Below, piece after piece: positions 8,166 to 17,083 of a stretch of 64,000 bases of DNA. The notes beneath the pieces were generated by a model. It searched no databases. It was not told the DNA's origin and saw only the letters and a list, made by a program, of their open reading frames with translations. The number at the start of each line of letters is the position of its first letter. The first letter of the stretch is position 1. The position numbers and the translations under genes were made by a program. The stretch comes from Chitinophaga sp. H8 (GTDB lineage Bacteria; Bacteroidota; Bacteroidia; Chitinophagales; Chitinophagaceae), in the NCBI RefSeq assembly GCF_040567655.1, contig NZ_JBEXAC010000001.1, forward strand, positions 2,480,001 through 2,544,000. Reading direction: 5' to 3'.

Positions 8166-9668
8166 ATGGCCGGAGGTTTGACCCGTCAACAATTATATGA
8201 TAAGATACGTGCCTCTTCAAAAGAGGAAGTGATCCTGGAGGAAATGACCCGTCTGGGCTTCTGGAAAAAGGAGGTGCCTGTCCCTACCCTTCCATCACCT
8301 TTACTGCGTCAGGAAACTGTGTTGCGTAAGGAACTCAGTGACCTGCTCCTTGAAAAACAAAAACACCAGGACCAGGAACGTTTATTGGCAGATATGCGTA
8401 AACAGCGCATGGAAGCAGCCAAATTGAAAAGAGCCGAAACCAAGCTTCGCAATGAAGAAAAACGGAAAGCTAAAGCTGCTGCCTGGGCAGCAACAAAACA
8501 TCAAAACATTGTTTATCTCGGCGAAGATGTATCTGCCGGATTAAATAAAAAAGTTGCTGATGTTGCACAACTCGAAAAATACGGGCTTCCCGTATGGCAT
8601 GATGCCAATGCATTAGCCACAGCAATGCAGGTTACACTGGCCAAACTGCGCTATCTGGCCTATCACCGTAAAGTGGCCACACATACGCATTACCAGCGCT
8701 TTTATATTCCCAAAAAGTCCGGTGGTAAGCGGCTTATTTCAGCACCTATGCCTGCTCTGAAAGCAGTACAAAACTGGATTCTTGAAAACATACTGTATAA
8801 GATCAGTAATAGCCCGGCTGCACATGGCTTTGTACGTGGTAAATCCATCGTTACCAATGCCACTCCACATGTAGGACAGGATATTGTGATCAATATTGAC
8901 CTCCGTAATTTTTTCCCTGCGATCGAATATAAAAGAGTGAAAGGATTGTTCTGCAGATTAGGATATTCAGAACAACTGGCCACCTTGCTTGGCCTGTTAT
9001 GTACAGAACCGGAAGTAGATGAAATTACATTGGACAACCGTAAATATTATGTTGCCAAAACCAACCGGCACTTACCACAGGGAGCACCCAGCAGCCCTGC
9101 TATTACCAATCTGATATGCTATAAGCTGGATAAACGCTTTGAAGGACTCGCTGCCAAGTATGGATACATCTATACCCGTTATGCAGATGATATGACCTTT
9201 TCTGCCAAAGCGCCTGCCGATGGTAAAGCCGGACAATTAATCCGGTTTATCAAACAAGTAGTAAAGGAAGAAGGCTTCACTATTCATCCCGATAAGTTAC
9301 AGGTAATGCGCAAGGGAGATAAGCGGGAGGTAACAGGTATAGTTGTCAATGAAAAGTTAAGCCTCGACCGCGACAAGCTACGCCGGTTCCGTGCACTGTT
9401 GCACCATATTTCAAAAACCGGACTGGCCAATAAACACTGGGGTAAGGGTAATATCATCAGTAGTATAACGGGGTATGCTGATTATGTAGCTATGGTAAAA
9501 CCTGCATTGGGGCTGAAGCTGAAAGCTACCCTGACAGCTTTGCTACAACGGCCCGACATTAAAGAAGAGGCACGTGCCATTTGGACCGGCGCTGTAACTT
9601 CACCAGCGGCTACGCCACCCGAACCTGGCAAAACATCCTCCGACAAACCCTGGTGGGATGTACTATAA
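8166..9668 (+). CDS. Retron reverse transcriptase with long N-terminal extension
   Basis: A 500-residue RT that makes msDNA from the upstream ncRNA. The palm carries NIDLRNFF (catalytic Asp245), QGAPSSP (305-311) and YADD (339-342). Two features specific to retron RTs are present: NATPH at 231-235 (the NAxxH motif of region X) and VTG at 389-391 (region Y). Most retron RTs are about 300-350 residues. Here residues 1-115 are an added segment, with a Lys/Glu-rich probable coiled coil at ~45-108. A Pro-rich tail ends in PWWDVL. The ATG at 8166 is the first in frame after the ncRNA. The gene ends 2 bp from the convergent lipoprotein gene. The retron assignment is firm; assignment to type XIII rests on the ARM and WH-SWIM neighbours and on memory of that classification. 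Confidence 0.95.
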   Translation: MAGGLTRQQLYDKIRASSKEEVILEEMTRLGFWKKEVPVPTLPSPLLRQETVLRKELSDLLLEKQKHQDQERLLADMRKQRMEAAKLKRAETKLRNEEKRKAKAAAWAATKHQNIVYLGEDVSAGLNKKVADVAQLEKYGLPVWHDANALATAMQVTLAKLRYLAYHRKVATHTHYQRFYIPKKSGGKRLISAPMPALKAVQNWILENILYKISNSPAAHGFVRGKSIVTNATPHVGQDIVINIDLRNFFPAIEYKRVKGLFCRLGYSEQLATLLGLLCTEPEVDEITLDNRKYYVAKTNRHLPQGAPSSPAITNLICYKLDKRFEGLAAKYGYIYTRYADDMTFSAKAPADGKAGQLIRFIKQVVKEEGFTIHPDKLQVMRKGDKREVTGIVVNEKLSLDRDKLRRFRALLHHISKTGLANKHWGKGNIISSITGYADYVAMVKPALGLKLKATLTALLQRPDIKEEARAIWTGAVTSPAATPPEPGKTSSDKPWWDVL

Positions 9669-9670
9669 AA

Positions 9671-10732
9671 CTATTTCACCTTAATATGCAGTGTTGATTT
9701 CAGCATTTGCTGGTTGTTTAATGCAGCCACTTCCACGGTGATCGCTGTTAAAGTATCAATTCCACCGGTATCGGCAATGAATTGTACGGCTGGCACTACC
9801 CCATCTGCATTGGAAGCTGCCTGGTTTGTTCCTGTAAAACGACCCACCGGTTTTTCGATTCCTCCTATCAACTGGTAAGCCCGGAACTGTACAGGTGTAC
9901 CAGTACTTACCTTACGCTGCGCTTCATTCTTCTTCAATATCACGTCCAGTTTGATACCCGCACCAGCCGTATCAATATACAGGGAAGAAGGTTCTACCAG
10001 CAATACTTCCGGGTAAGATGCCACGGGATTAATCACCTGGGCTACCGTGATATCAGTGCCTGCGGTAGCGGTGATCACATGCGGCTGCACCGTATTGCTA
10101 ACCTGAAAGAAAGTGATAGCCTGTCCCTGATCATCAAGGGGCAAAGTGATCTTCAATGGTTCACTGGCAGACTGCAAAAATGCACCTGTATTCGCCTGCA
10201 GCACAATTGTTTTTTCCTTTATGTATTTTGCCCGGGCAGTAATTTTCAAGGTAGTATACCCATCTGCCGGCGGATCTTGCTGATCTATTGTTATGCTGAG
10301 CTTATCCGCTGATGGTACAGGCTTTAAAGTAATTGGAAAATCTTTTGTTCTAAACACCTTATCATCCCCCTTTATCTCCGCAGCAATATAATAGGTACCC
10401 GGAATATTACCTACTTTAATGCTGGCACGTGCTATCCCTTCATTATCCGCCGTAACAATATTCTTTTTATCCACTACCGTACCCTGAAAGCTCCCCAATT
10501 CCTCGCTGGCAGAAAAACTTACCACACGGAAAGCAGTTGAAGCCGCAGGAGTAATCACTGCTTTTAACTGGATCACTGACTGCTGATCTGCCAGGAGATT
10601 AGTGGTATCCGACTCAAACTCGATACGGATAATATCGTCCTGCGGAGTTACCCTATCCTCGTCTTTTTTAGCACAGGTAGCAAAGCAGGTAATACTGAAA
10701 ATAAAAAAGCAGATCGTATATATCTTATACAT
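9671..10732 (-). CDS. Lipoprotein with Ig-like (invasin/Big-type) repeats
   Basis: A protein of 353 residues. The N-terminus MYKIYTICFFIFSITCFATCAKK has a lipobox-like 'FATC', so it is probably a lipoprotein attached to the inner or outer membrane. The remainder is beta-rich. 'VIQLKAVITPAASTAFRVVSF' and 'KLSITIDQQDPPADGYTTLKITARAK' resemble bacterial Ig-like units of the invasin/Big type, about three in a row. There are no catalytic motifs. It is the last gene of a three-gene minus-strand operon (10-bp gap to the next gene) and ends tail-to-tail, 2 bp from the retron RT. I infer a surface or periplasmic structural role; the function is unknown. Confidence 0.7.
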   Translation of the reverse strand: MYKIYTICFFIFSITCFATCAKKDEDRVTPQDDIIRIEFESDTTNLLADQQSVIQLKAVITPAASTAFRVVSFSASEELGSFQGTVVDKKNIVTADNEGIARASIKVGNIPGTYYIAAEIKGDDKVFRTKDFPITLKPVPSADKLSITIDQQDPPADGYTTLKITARAKYIKEKTIVLQANTGAFLQSASEPLKITLPLDDQGQAITFFQVSNTVQPHVITATAGTDITVAQVINPVASYPEVLLVEPSSLYIDTAGAGIKLDVILKKNEAQRKVSTGTPVQFRAYQLIGGIEKPVGRFTGTNQAASNADGVVPAVQFIADTGGIDTLTAITVEVAALNNQQMLKSTLHIKVK

Positions 10733-10741
10733 TCCGGATAA

Positions 10742-11164
10742 TTATTTGAACTTGGTAAAATTCATGACACCTCCCGTAATAGTTACCGGGAATTTTCCTC
10801 CGTGGCTATCCGCCATATCCTCTCCTGTATTTACTTCCCAGGCAAATACTGCCAGCAGCAGGTCTGGCGCTTTTTTACTGAAGTGTTTAATATTACGCAC
10901 CTGGAATTCCGGTTTAACTTTTTGGAGTAATGCGGCCATGGGATAGGTATGCCTGATCTCATTAGCGCCATCTGCAAACCGGTAGATATCATTATTTACA
11001 ATGAACAGGCGCACACCAGCTACTGCAGGTACAGTACCGGTAAGTTCCAGTTGCAGATGCATAGTATAGGTATCTGAAATTCCCAATAGTTTTCCCGGCG
11101 GCACTGCTATCACGACCGTATTTTGCGGAATCAATCCAATAATTGTTGGCTTAACATCCATCAT
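10742..11164 (-). CDS. Hypothetical protein, 140 aa, in envelope operon
   Basis: A protein of 140 residues that I do not recognise. It has no signal peptide and no long hydrophobic segment. The sequence alternates beta-prone stretches ('TYTMHLQLELTGTVPAVAGVRLFIV', 'RFADGANEIRHTYPM'). It lies between a lipoprotein gene (10 bp) and an outer-membrane-like protein gene (16 bp), so all three are probably made together. It begins with two successive ATG codons; either could be used. Confidence 0.65.
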   Translation of the reverse strand: MMDVKPTIIGLIPQNTVVIAVPPGKLLGISDTYTMHLQLELTGTVPAVAGVRLFIVNNDIYRFADGANEIRHTYPMAALLQKVKPEFQVRNIKHFSKKAPDLLLAVFAWEVNTGEDMADSHGGKFPVTITGGVMNFTKFK

Positions 11165-11180
11165 AATTGTACTGTTTTTG

Positions 11181-12842
11181 TTATTGGGAAATACCGATTC
11201 TTTTACCTAATCCACCCAATGCTTTTCCTACATTTAAATCAAAAGTGACTGCTACCTGGGGCATAGCCGTAAAGTGGTTATTATCAACTATCGGATTATT
11301 ATCCTTTTCATAAAAGAAAATATAACCCAGGTTTAGACGTACGAGCCTGTTGATCCGTAGGCCCACCCCTGCCAGCAAGCTGCTGTTGAGTCCTTTCAGC
11401 AATGGCGCATATCTTTTATTACCCACTTCTATCAATGATTGGGTGAGGCCGAAATGCAGGCTGAAACGTTTGCTGAGCCATTCCCGGAAAGATGCCCTTT
11501 TCAGGGAAAAGTTGCTAAGCGGGGCATCTTTATTAACGGGAGCAAAATAGAAGTTGACCCCTTCATAAAAGAACAGCTGTTCATATCCTGGTATATATGA
11601 AAGTCCAAAATCAAGCCCTATATAGGGATTTTTCTCACTCACTACATCACTGATGGATTGTGTATAAGAGGTAACGGTATAGGCTATCAGTTTATCGTCC
11701 AGTATATCGGGGAAATTTGCTATGATGGCGGCCCGCTGTGCAGCATCACCGCTGTTTCTTTGATGCATCTCCACCCCTTTGCTGATAATATTAGGCAGCA
11801 TATTGGTCAATGCCTGGATGGCGGCAGCACTTAATAAAGGACTACCTGCAGTATCCCGCAGGTTTTGGCCCAATGTTCCAAAAAACAGGTTAAGCAAAGC
11901 AATAGCAGCCAGGTCAGGGTCTTTAGCAGGCAGGACCTTACTCCCATCTGCCTTCAGGGTGCTGACACCACGGATAATATCTCCGGGATTGTTGGAGGTA
12001 CGGCTGAACAGGGTAGCCAGTTCGCTAAACCGGATCGCAGGGAAAGCCACATTAGCGGGGTCGATAATGGCCCCGTATTTTGCGCTGTCTGCTTTTATCA
12101 GCTTGCCGGAACCGGCAACCAGTGTGGCCAGTTTTTGTTGTATTTCCTTATACTCCTCTGATGCAAAAAAGAACTTTGTCCGTTTGTAAAAAGTAGTATC
12201 CAGAAACTTATTTAAATTGATCTGTACTATTTCATCCGTCAATTGCTTTACCGGAGCAGCATTTAAATCCAGCTCGAAAGGCTGCAGATCCTTATTCAGG
12301 ATGGTCATTCCTGCAGGAAAAAGCGACTGCATCTTTGCGTTCAGCGCAGCATTAGCCGGTGCGATACGTTCTCCGGTTGCTCCCAGATCTTTCATGGTTG
12401 CTGCTATGATATCCATCAGCCCCTGTTTGAACTGCGCCTTCACGTTATCTTCCAGTGCAGTTTTCTGATATATCGTAAACTCATAGAGATAGGTCACATT
12501 AGGATGCAGCGGGCCGGATAATAGCCGGAACTCTTTTTGTGGTACCGCCTTCCATACTACAGAATCTGCATACATCCCCACTCCTGTTTTGGGGAACCTC
12601 ATCCAGGATCTATACTCACTTTCCTTTATTTTATACTTCATTTTAATCATCCAGTAAGATGGGTCCACCTCACCTTTGATAATAAAAGGCACATCAAAAG
12701 GAATACCGTTAGCCCCCAGCACACCGCTGCCCAGGTCTACATTTACTTCATCAAACGCTTTGGTTTGTGCAGATACCTGAATAGAAAAACACAGTATTAA
12801 TGAAAACAAGAAGAGTATAAATGAAGGTCTGCATCCTACCAT
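11181..12842 (-). CDS. Secreted protein with C-terminal outer-membrane-like beta-strands, function unknown
   Basis: The open frame begins at a TTG at 12848. I take the ATG at 12842, which gives 553 residues beginning MVGCRPSFILFLFSLILCFSIQ and a signal peptide ending 'VSAQT'. The central ~300 residues are helical and match no family I know. The last ~140 residues ('PYIGLDFGLSYIPGYEQLFFYEG', 'FSLHFGLTQSLIEVG', 'SSLLAGVGLRINRLVRLNLGYIFFY', 'MPQVAVTFDLNVG') alternate as outer-membrane beta-strands. The gene leads the operon with the 140-aa protein and the Ig-like lipoprotein. I infer an envelope complex; nothing points to a defined activity. Confidence 0.7.
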   Translation of the reverse strand: MVGCRPSFILFLFSLILCFSIQVSAQTKAFDEVNVDLGSGVLGANGIPFDVPFIIKGEVDPSYWMIKMKYKIKESEYRSWMRFPKTGVGMYADSVVWKAVPQKEFRLLSGPLHPNVTYLYEFTIYQKTALEDNVKAQFKQGLMDIIAATMKDLGATGERIAPANAALNAKMQSLFPAGMTILNKDLQPFELDLNAAPVKQLTDEIVQINLNKFLDTTFYKRTKFFFASEEYKEIQQKLATLVAGSGKLIKADSAKYGAIIDPANVAFPAIRFSELATLFSRTSNNPGDIIRGVSTLKADGSKVLPAKDPDLAAIALLNLFFGTLGQNLRDTAGSPLLSAAAIQALTNMLPNIISKGVEMHQRNSGDAAQRAAIIANFPDILDDKLIAYTVTSYTQSISDVVSEKNPYIGLDFGLSYIPGYEQLFFYEGVNFYFAPVNKDAPLSNFSLKRASFREWLSKRFSLHFGLTQSLIEVGNKRYAPLLKGLNSSLLAGVGLRINRLVRLNLGYIFFYEKDNNPIVDNNHFTAMPQVAVTFDLNVGKALGGLGKRIGISQ

Positions 12843-12947
12843 AAACAAGGATAGTTAAAGAAGGGGTAAATTTATTTTGGTGCTAAACTAAGCAGTTTCA
12901 ATGAATTAACAAATACCAACTTATAAGTATAGCCGTTATTATGGGGA

Positions 12948-13646
12948 TTATTCAGAAAACGCTTCCAGGTATTTATCAATATATTCCTGCTTCCGTTTAG
13001 TACGGTATTGCATCACAAAACGGGGATGTTCCAGTGGCACAATTTTTTCAAAGAAGCGTTCCTGTTTGTTCAGTTGCTGAAGGAAAGCTGCATTTTTACC
13101 CGTTCCCATACAATAACACACCCGGGTGTCTATACCAAAAGTTAACTGCTCCCGGAGGCTCTTCACCATAAAATCATACACCGCCATGGTGAGCGGCTTA
13201 CTGTCATAATAATTATAGTTGATTTCTGTACCATCCTGACGAACCGATGTAAACCCTAAGGGACACACGGAGCCAATATAAAAATCACCATAAAAAGGCC
13301 TGGTACCCCCATATGCGTGAATTACATCATAAACAAATACAGAGGAAGGTTCGTGCGTTTTAACGCCTTCAATAGTGATATCACACACTTCTGTAAGACG
13401 TTTGGTATCCGTAAACGGGATACCGGTAGCGCCTGATCCCAGTCGGCCGGGGTTAATTCCCAGGATCAGGCGCCGGGTATGATGATCATTATAAAACCGT
13501 TGATAAAACGCCTCCATGATATGCATTACCTGGGGTTGCTCACGGAAGGGATTCATAATACGAATACCTGCTGGCAGCTTCCCTGTAAAATGGAGCGACT
13601 TATTAAAGCCAATTACATGATCTGCAAAAGTGATATTTTTATTCAA
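12948..13646 (-). CDS. SMUG2-like uracil-DNA glycosylase family protein (DUF4918)
   Basis: A protein of 232 residues matching the DUF4918/SMUG2 branch of the uracil-DNA glycosylase superfamily. Motif 1 is 'LILGINPGRLGSGATGIPFTDTKR'-like at about residues 60-82, and the C-terminal motif is 'EHPRFVMQYR'. Such enzymes remove damaged or deaminated bases from DNA. The start is unusual: the frame opens with TTG at 13646, the upstream frame reaches a stop without any ATG, and the first internal ATG (residue 31) would delete conserved sequence. A consensus -7 element lies just upstream. It stands alone between an envelope operon and a GH106 gene. Confidence 0.85.
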   Translation of the reverse strand: MNKNITFADHVIGFNKSLHFTGKLPAGIRIMNPFREQPQVMHIMEAFYQRFYNDHHTRRLILGINPGRLGSGATGIPFTDTKRLTEVCDITIEGVKTHEPSSVFVYDVIHAYGGTRPFYGDFYIGSVCPLGFTSVRQDGTEINYNYYDSKPLTMAVYDFMVKSLREQLTFGIDTRVCYCMGTGKNAAFLQQLNKQERFFEKIVPLEHPRFVMQYRTKRKQEYIDKYLEAFSE

Positions 13647-13660
13647 TGCGTACCTTTTGA

Positions 13661-13668
13661 CAAAAGTA
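13661..13668 (-). promoter_or_regulatory. Consensus -7 element upstream of the DUF4918 gene
   Basis: The minus strand reads TACTTTTG here, an exact match to the Bacteroidota TAnnTTTG element. It lies 14 bp ahead of the TTG start codon. No clear TTTG lies at the -33 position. Confidence 0.4.
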
Positions 13669-13691
13669 CTTAATTATTCAGCTTGCTTTGC

Positions 13692-16600
13692 TTAATCTAA
13701 CGTTACAGCACGTAATGTAACCGGTCCTTTTAACCCGGAAGACTGCAACTTGCTGTCAGGCCCATACTCATTATTGCTGGTCCATGTTTTCCGTTCCTGT
13801 TCCGGCAGTTTACTATCTCCGATCAGGCGGTTGATCCAGTTGTTGACTACTTCAATTTCAACAATATTATTACCTGGCTTTACAGCTTTAGTAATATCCA
13901 CCTGCCAGGGAGCTGTCCATACTCCGCCGCAATCCACGCCGTTCACTTTCACCTTTGCCATTACCATCACTTCTCCCAGGTGAAGATATAAGTGTTCGTT
14001 ATTACCTGCTTTGGAGACTTTAAATGTAGTGCGGTAAGCAGCCGTTCCGGAAAAATATTTGATGCGGTCGTCAGCAGATTTTGTCCAGTCAATCAGTTCC
14101 TGGAAAGTCACCGGCTGATCCGGTCCTCTTCTGCCCTGTTCAAAACTCACCTGCCACGGACCGGCGATAGTAGCCACGGTGCGGGGATCCGGAAAGTTCT
14201 GCTTTACAGCAGCAGTTAACTGCCCTGCAGGTTTGTGGAACAAGATGAATGCACTCTCCAATGGCGCCAGCTTTAAAGGCACTACTGTTCCGGATTCATT
14301 TTGCGTGTATTCCGGCAGGTTACGTCTATTCCCTGTCACCGCATCCCACAGCTCCGGTTGTTTGCCCTTTACCCGGAAGGCCGGCGATATAGACAAGTCC
14401 TGTTCACTTTGATTACTTACAAAATAGATTTCTCCGTCAACAGTAGTACGGTGAATAAACAATACAGGTTGCTGCCCGCTTAACTGAAGATCCGGTACTA
14501 TTTTAAGTGTATTCAGGGCAGTTTGCATATCCATACCAGAGAGTACCATCCCTTTGCCAAACTTACCGGCCTTCACCTGTTTACCATCTACCTTACCCCA
14601 AAGTTCAGCAGCCATCTGGCGCACCTGGTTATCCGCATGCGGAAATCCCTGCATACTTGGAGAACGTTTAGGCGCGGGCCCCAGGATAGTTGCCCCAGCC
14701 GCAACCAGGTCGCGGATCTTTGACAACAATTCCGGCCGCATGGTTTCCAGTTGAGGAAGTACCAACAAGCTATAAGTCATGCCGTCCGGCAATACCAGCT
14801 TCCCATCCTTCACCTGTACTCTTTCTTTAATTACTTCTGCATTAATATAGTCAAAAGAGTAGCCGGCCGGTAACGCAGGATCACATATCCCGGTCATTTT
14901 AGGTGCATCTTCTCCGATAAAGTAGGCCACATCTGCCACATAATTGCCCTGTTGCAGCATCAGGTTACTCCTTTTGAGATAACTGGTAAACAGGTCCATA
15001 TAATTAAACCAGGTATTATGCCGGTTAAATTCATTTCCGAAATTGGCGTTTATGCCTGGCAGTTTATCTTCATCCGGTTGTTGTATAAACAGGTGCAGCA
15101 AGGTATTATTGATCCCTTCCGTAAAGAAGCGGTCGCCCCGTTGTTTCATCAGGGCAGGGTAACGGGCGTATGATTTTCCGCCAGCAGTAAATGATTCAGC
15201 AGACACCTTCCTTTTCCCGTAAATATGGGCAGCAGAAGAAGCTGCTCTGTTCTCAATATCTCCCAGCTCTCCTTCACTCCAGAATTCACCGCCTATTTCA
15301 TCAGACTGTCCACCATACTGCAGGAATTCGCCTGGGAACCCCCAGTGTCCATAATTCTCCAGCCAGGTAGTAAGTCCGTGTTTATGACTGATATCCCTTA
15401 ATCCGCCTACATAATCATAAGCCACCTTATCAGCAATCAAACGTCTGAGATCCCATAAAAAGCGGTCCGACATTTCTGCGCTGCCCACTACAATACCTTG
15501 CATTACCGGCAGATAAGGCAGCGGGCTGTAGCCATATACCTGTTTAAATCTGTCTATCAGTGCATCTGTCCAGTTTTGCCCGCCGGTTTCATAACTATCT
15601 TCCACCGTTACCTTCCAGGTTTTACGGTCTTCCGCAGGAATCCTGCGCATGATTTCTCCCAGGAAAGCATCAAAGTGAGCCGCTACATGTGCTTTACTCA
15701 TTTTATCTACTTCCAGGCCGGTACCTTCCGGAGAAGCAGGTGCATTCGTTACTTTCGTAGGGGTCATACCGGTACGCATCACGTTCCATTCGCCTGCAGG
15801 TACATTCCAGTTGAGGGTACCGTCTGCGTCCATATACCGGGAGATATCTACGACATCCTGTGGTTGAACAATTGTTTCCGGATCATCCACAACAGGCTGT
15901 TGCAGCCATTGATACTCCTTCCAGTAAGGCAGTGGTGTGGGATACATTTTAGCCAGTGTCTTTTCTGCGTATTGCTCCACCTTAGGAGAAGAAGAGAGCC
16001 TGATATCGCTGATACCGCTATGAGGGGTAAGATTACGGAATACCAGGCGGATATTATTAGCTGTAGTAGCAGGTATTGCAATAGCCGCAGGAGCATACCG
16101 GTCAAAACCAACATTCAGTTCGTCATTGCTACGGTCTACCACCATGCTTTTTACTTTGCGGTAAGCAGTCCCGTCTTTTACCTGCAGCTCCACTTCAAAT
16201 CTCATGCGGCGTTTGGCAGGGTAAATTGTTAAGCTCCTGACCCGGAATGCATCTTTTGTTTCCAGATCGATCGTAGTAGGCTGCGCCAGGTCAATTCCTG
16301 TTGCAGTATTACCATCCAGTATATATTCCAGGTTGTTGACAGCTGGATTTGCCCGGATCACTGGCTTTAAAGCCGTAATACTTTTATCATCGTCTTTAGG
16401 TGCAGGGAAAGCAATCACCTTCACATCCTGGAAGGGTTCAACCGGCTGCGCCAGCTTACGGCTGATCTTTCCGGGACCGGTTACCTTTGTGGTGGATGAA
16501 GCAAGGTAACGCATGGCCTGTTCTGGTTTTATCCAGGGGCCACCGGACTGACTCCAGCCCGGACTGTTAAAAATTCCGATCTCTATATTCAGCTCAGTGG

Positions 16601-16958
16601 CTGTTTTCAGTGCAGTATGTAAAATATCCCACCACTCAGGCGTAAATAATTTTACTTTTCCATAAGGTGTGGTAGGATAGCCAATGTTTCCGATAAAAGC
16701 ACGGTTGATGCCTACACTTTTCATTGCATGCAGGTCTTTTACCACCCCTGCTTTTGAAATATTGTCTGACATCCAATACCAGTACACACTGGTCTGAATG
16801 GTATCGGGGGGATGCACAAAGCCACTTTCCAGGGCCGTCAAAGGTGCAGTGGGCACATCTGCTACCGGTTTTTTGCTGATACAGGCTGCCAGGAAACATG
16901 ATAGAGTGACAGCGCAATAAATTCCGGTCTTTTTTTGTGCATTTAAGAAACCTGTCAT
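13692..16958 (-). CDS. GH106-like glycoside hydrolase (alpha-L-rhamnosidase family), lipoprotein
   Basis: A protein of 1088 residues. The N-terminus ends its hydrophobic stretch in 'FLAACISKK', a likely lipobox. The sequence 'SVYWYWMSDNISKAGVVKDLHAMKSVGINRAFIG' followed by 'FTPEWWDILHTALKTATELN' and 'NSPGWSQSGGPW' is the typical opening of the GH106 (alpha-L-rhamnosidase-like) family. A jelly-roll galactose-binding-like domain closes the protein (about residues 960-1070, 'HLYLHLGEVMVMAKVKVNG', 'WQVDITKAVKPGNN'). It is the last gene of the amino-sugar utilisation cluster, separated by 125 bp with its own candidate regulatory motifs, so it may be transcribed independently. The family call is good, but many members have no tested substrate. 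Confidence 0.85.
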   Translation of the reverse strand: MTGFLNAQKKTGIYCAVTLSCFLAACISKKPVADVPTAPLTALESGFVHPPDTIQTSVYWYWMSDNISKAGVVKDLHAMKSVGINRAFIGNIGYPTTPYGKVKLFTPEWWDILHTALKTATELNIEIGIFNSPGWSQSGGPWIKPEQAMRYLASSTTKVTGPGKISRKLAQPVEPFQDVKVIAFPAPKDDDKSITALKPVIRANPAVNNLEYILDGNTATGIDLAQPTTIDLETKDAFRVRSLTIYPAKRRMRFEVELQVKDGTAYRKVKSMVVDRSNDELNVGFDRYAPAAIAIPATTANNIRLVFRNLTPHSGISDIRLSSSPKVEQYAEKTLAKMYPTPLPYWKEYQWLQQPVVDDPETIVQPQDVVDISRYMDADGTLNWNVPAGEWNVMRTGMTPTKVTNAPASPEGTGLEVDKMSKAHVAAHFDAFLGEIMRRIPAEDRKTWKVTVEDSYETGGQNWTDALIDRFKQVYGYSPLPYLPVMQGIVVGSAEMSDRFLWDLRRLIADKVAYDYVGGLRDISHKHGLTTWLENYGHWGFPGEFLQYGGQSDEIGGEFWSEGELGDIENRAASSAAHIYGKRKVSAESFTAGGKSYARYPALMKQRGDRFFTEGINNTLLHLFIQQPDEDKLPGINANFGNEFNRHNTWFNYMDLFTSYLKRSNLMLQQGNYVADVAYFIGEDAPKMTGICDPALPAGYSFDYINAEVIKERVQVKDGKLVLPDGMTYSLLVLPQLETMRPELLSKIRDLVAAGATILGPAPKRSPSMQGFPHADNQVRQMAAELWGKVDGKQVKAGKFGKGMVLSGMDMQTALNTLKIVPDLQLSGQQPVLFIHRTTVDGEIYFVSNQSEQDLSISPAFRVKGKQPELWDAVTGNRRNLPEYTQNESGTVVPLKLAPLESAFILFHKPAGQLTAAVKQNFPDPRTVATIAGPWQVSFEQGRRGPDQPVTFQELIDWTKSADDRIKYFSGTAAYRTTFKVSKAGNNEHLYLHLGEVMVMAKVKVNGVDCGGVWTAPWQVDITKAVKPGNNIVEIEVVNNWINRLIGDSKLPEQERKTWTSNNEYGPDSKLQSSGLKGPVTLRAVTLD

Positions 16959-16987
16959 TACTGAATTACTTTAGTTTATGTAGCTAC

Positions 16988-17067
16988 TTAATACGTGGAT
17001 GCTTTCAAGGAAGCGGATGTTAAATTAACTGCTTCCCTGAAAAAGGCTATCCCACGGTATCCTATTA
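16988..17067 (-). promoter_or_regulatory. Candidate regulatory region of the GH106 gene
   Basis: On the minus strand, 17047-17067 reads as AGGATACCGTGGGATAG with flanks, a near copy of 2681-2705. Positions 16988-17000 read ATCCACGTATTAA, a near copy of 2603-2616. Spacing between the two elements differs from the first site by roughly 15-20 bp. An imperfect inverted repeat, GGAAGC(AG) and GCTTCC, also lies between them. Confidence 0.4.
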
Positions 17068-17083
17068 AGCTACAATATGCTGC

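Noticed and set aside
2842..9668. Retron cassette as part of a prophage or integrated element
   Set aside because: I find no integrase, phage gene, tRNA or direct-repeat boundary on either side. It sits between metabolic and housekeeping-type genes.
15498..16232. 244-codon plus-strand ORF inside the GH106 gene
   Set aside because: Antisense shadow of conserved GH106 coding sequence with an improbable amino-acid composition.
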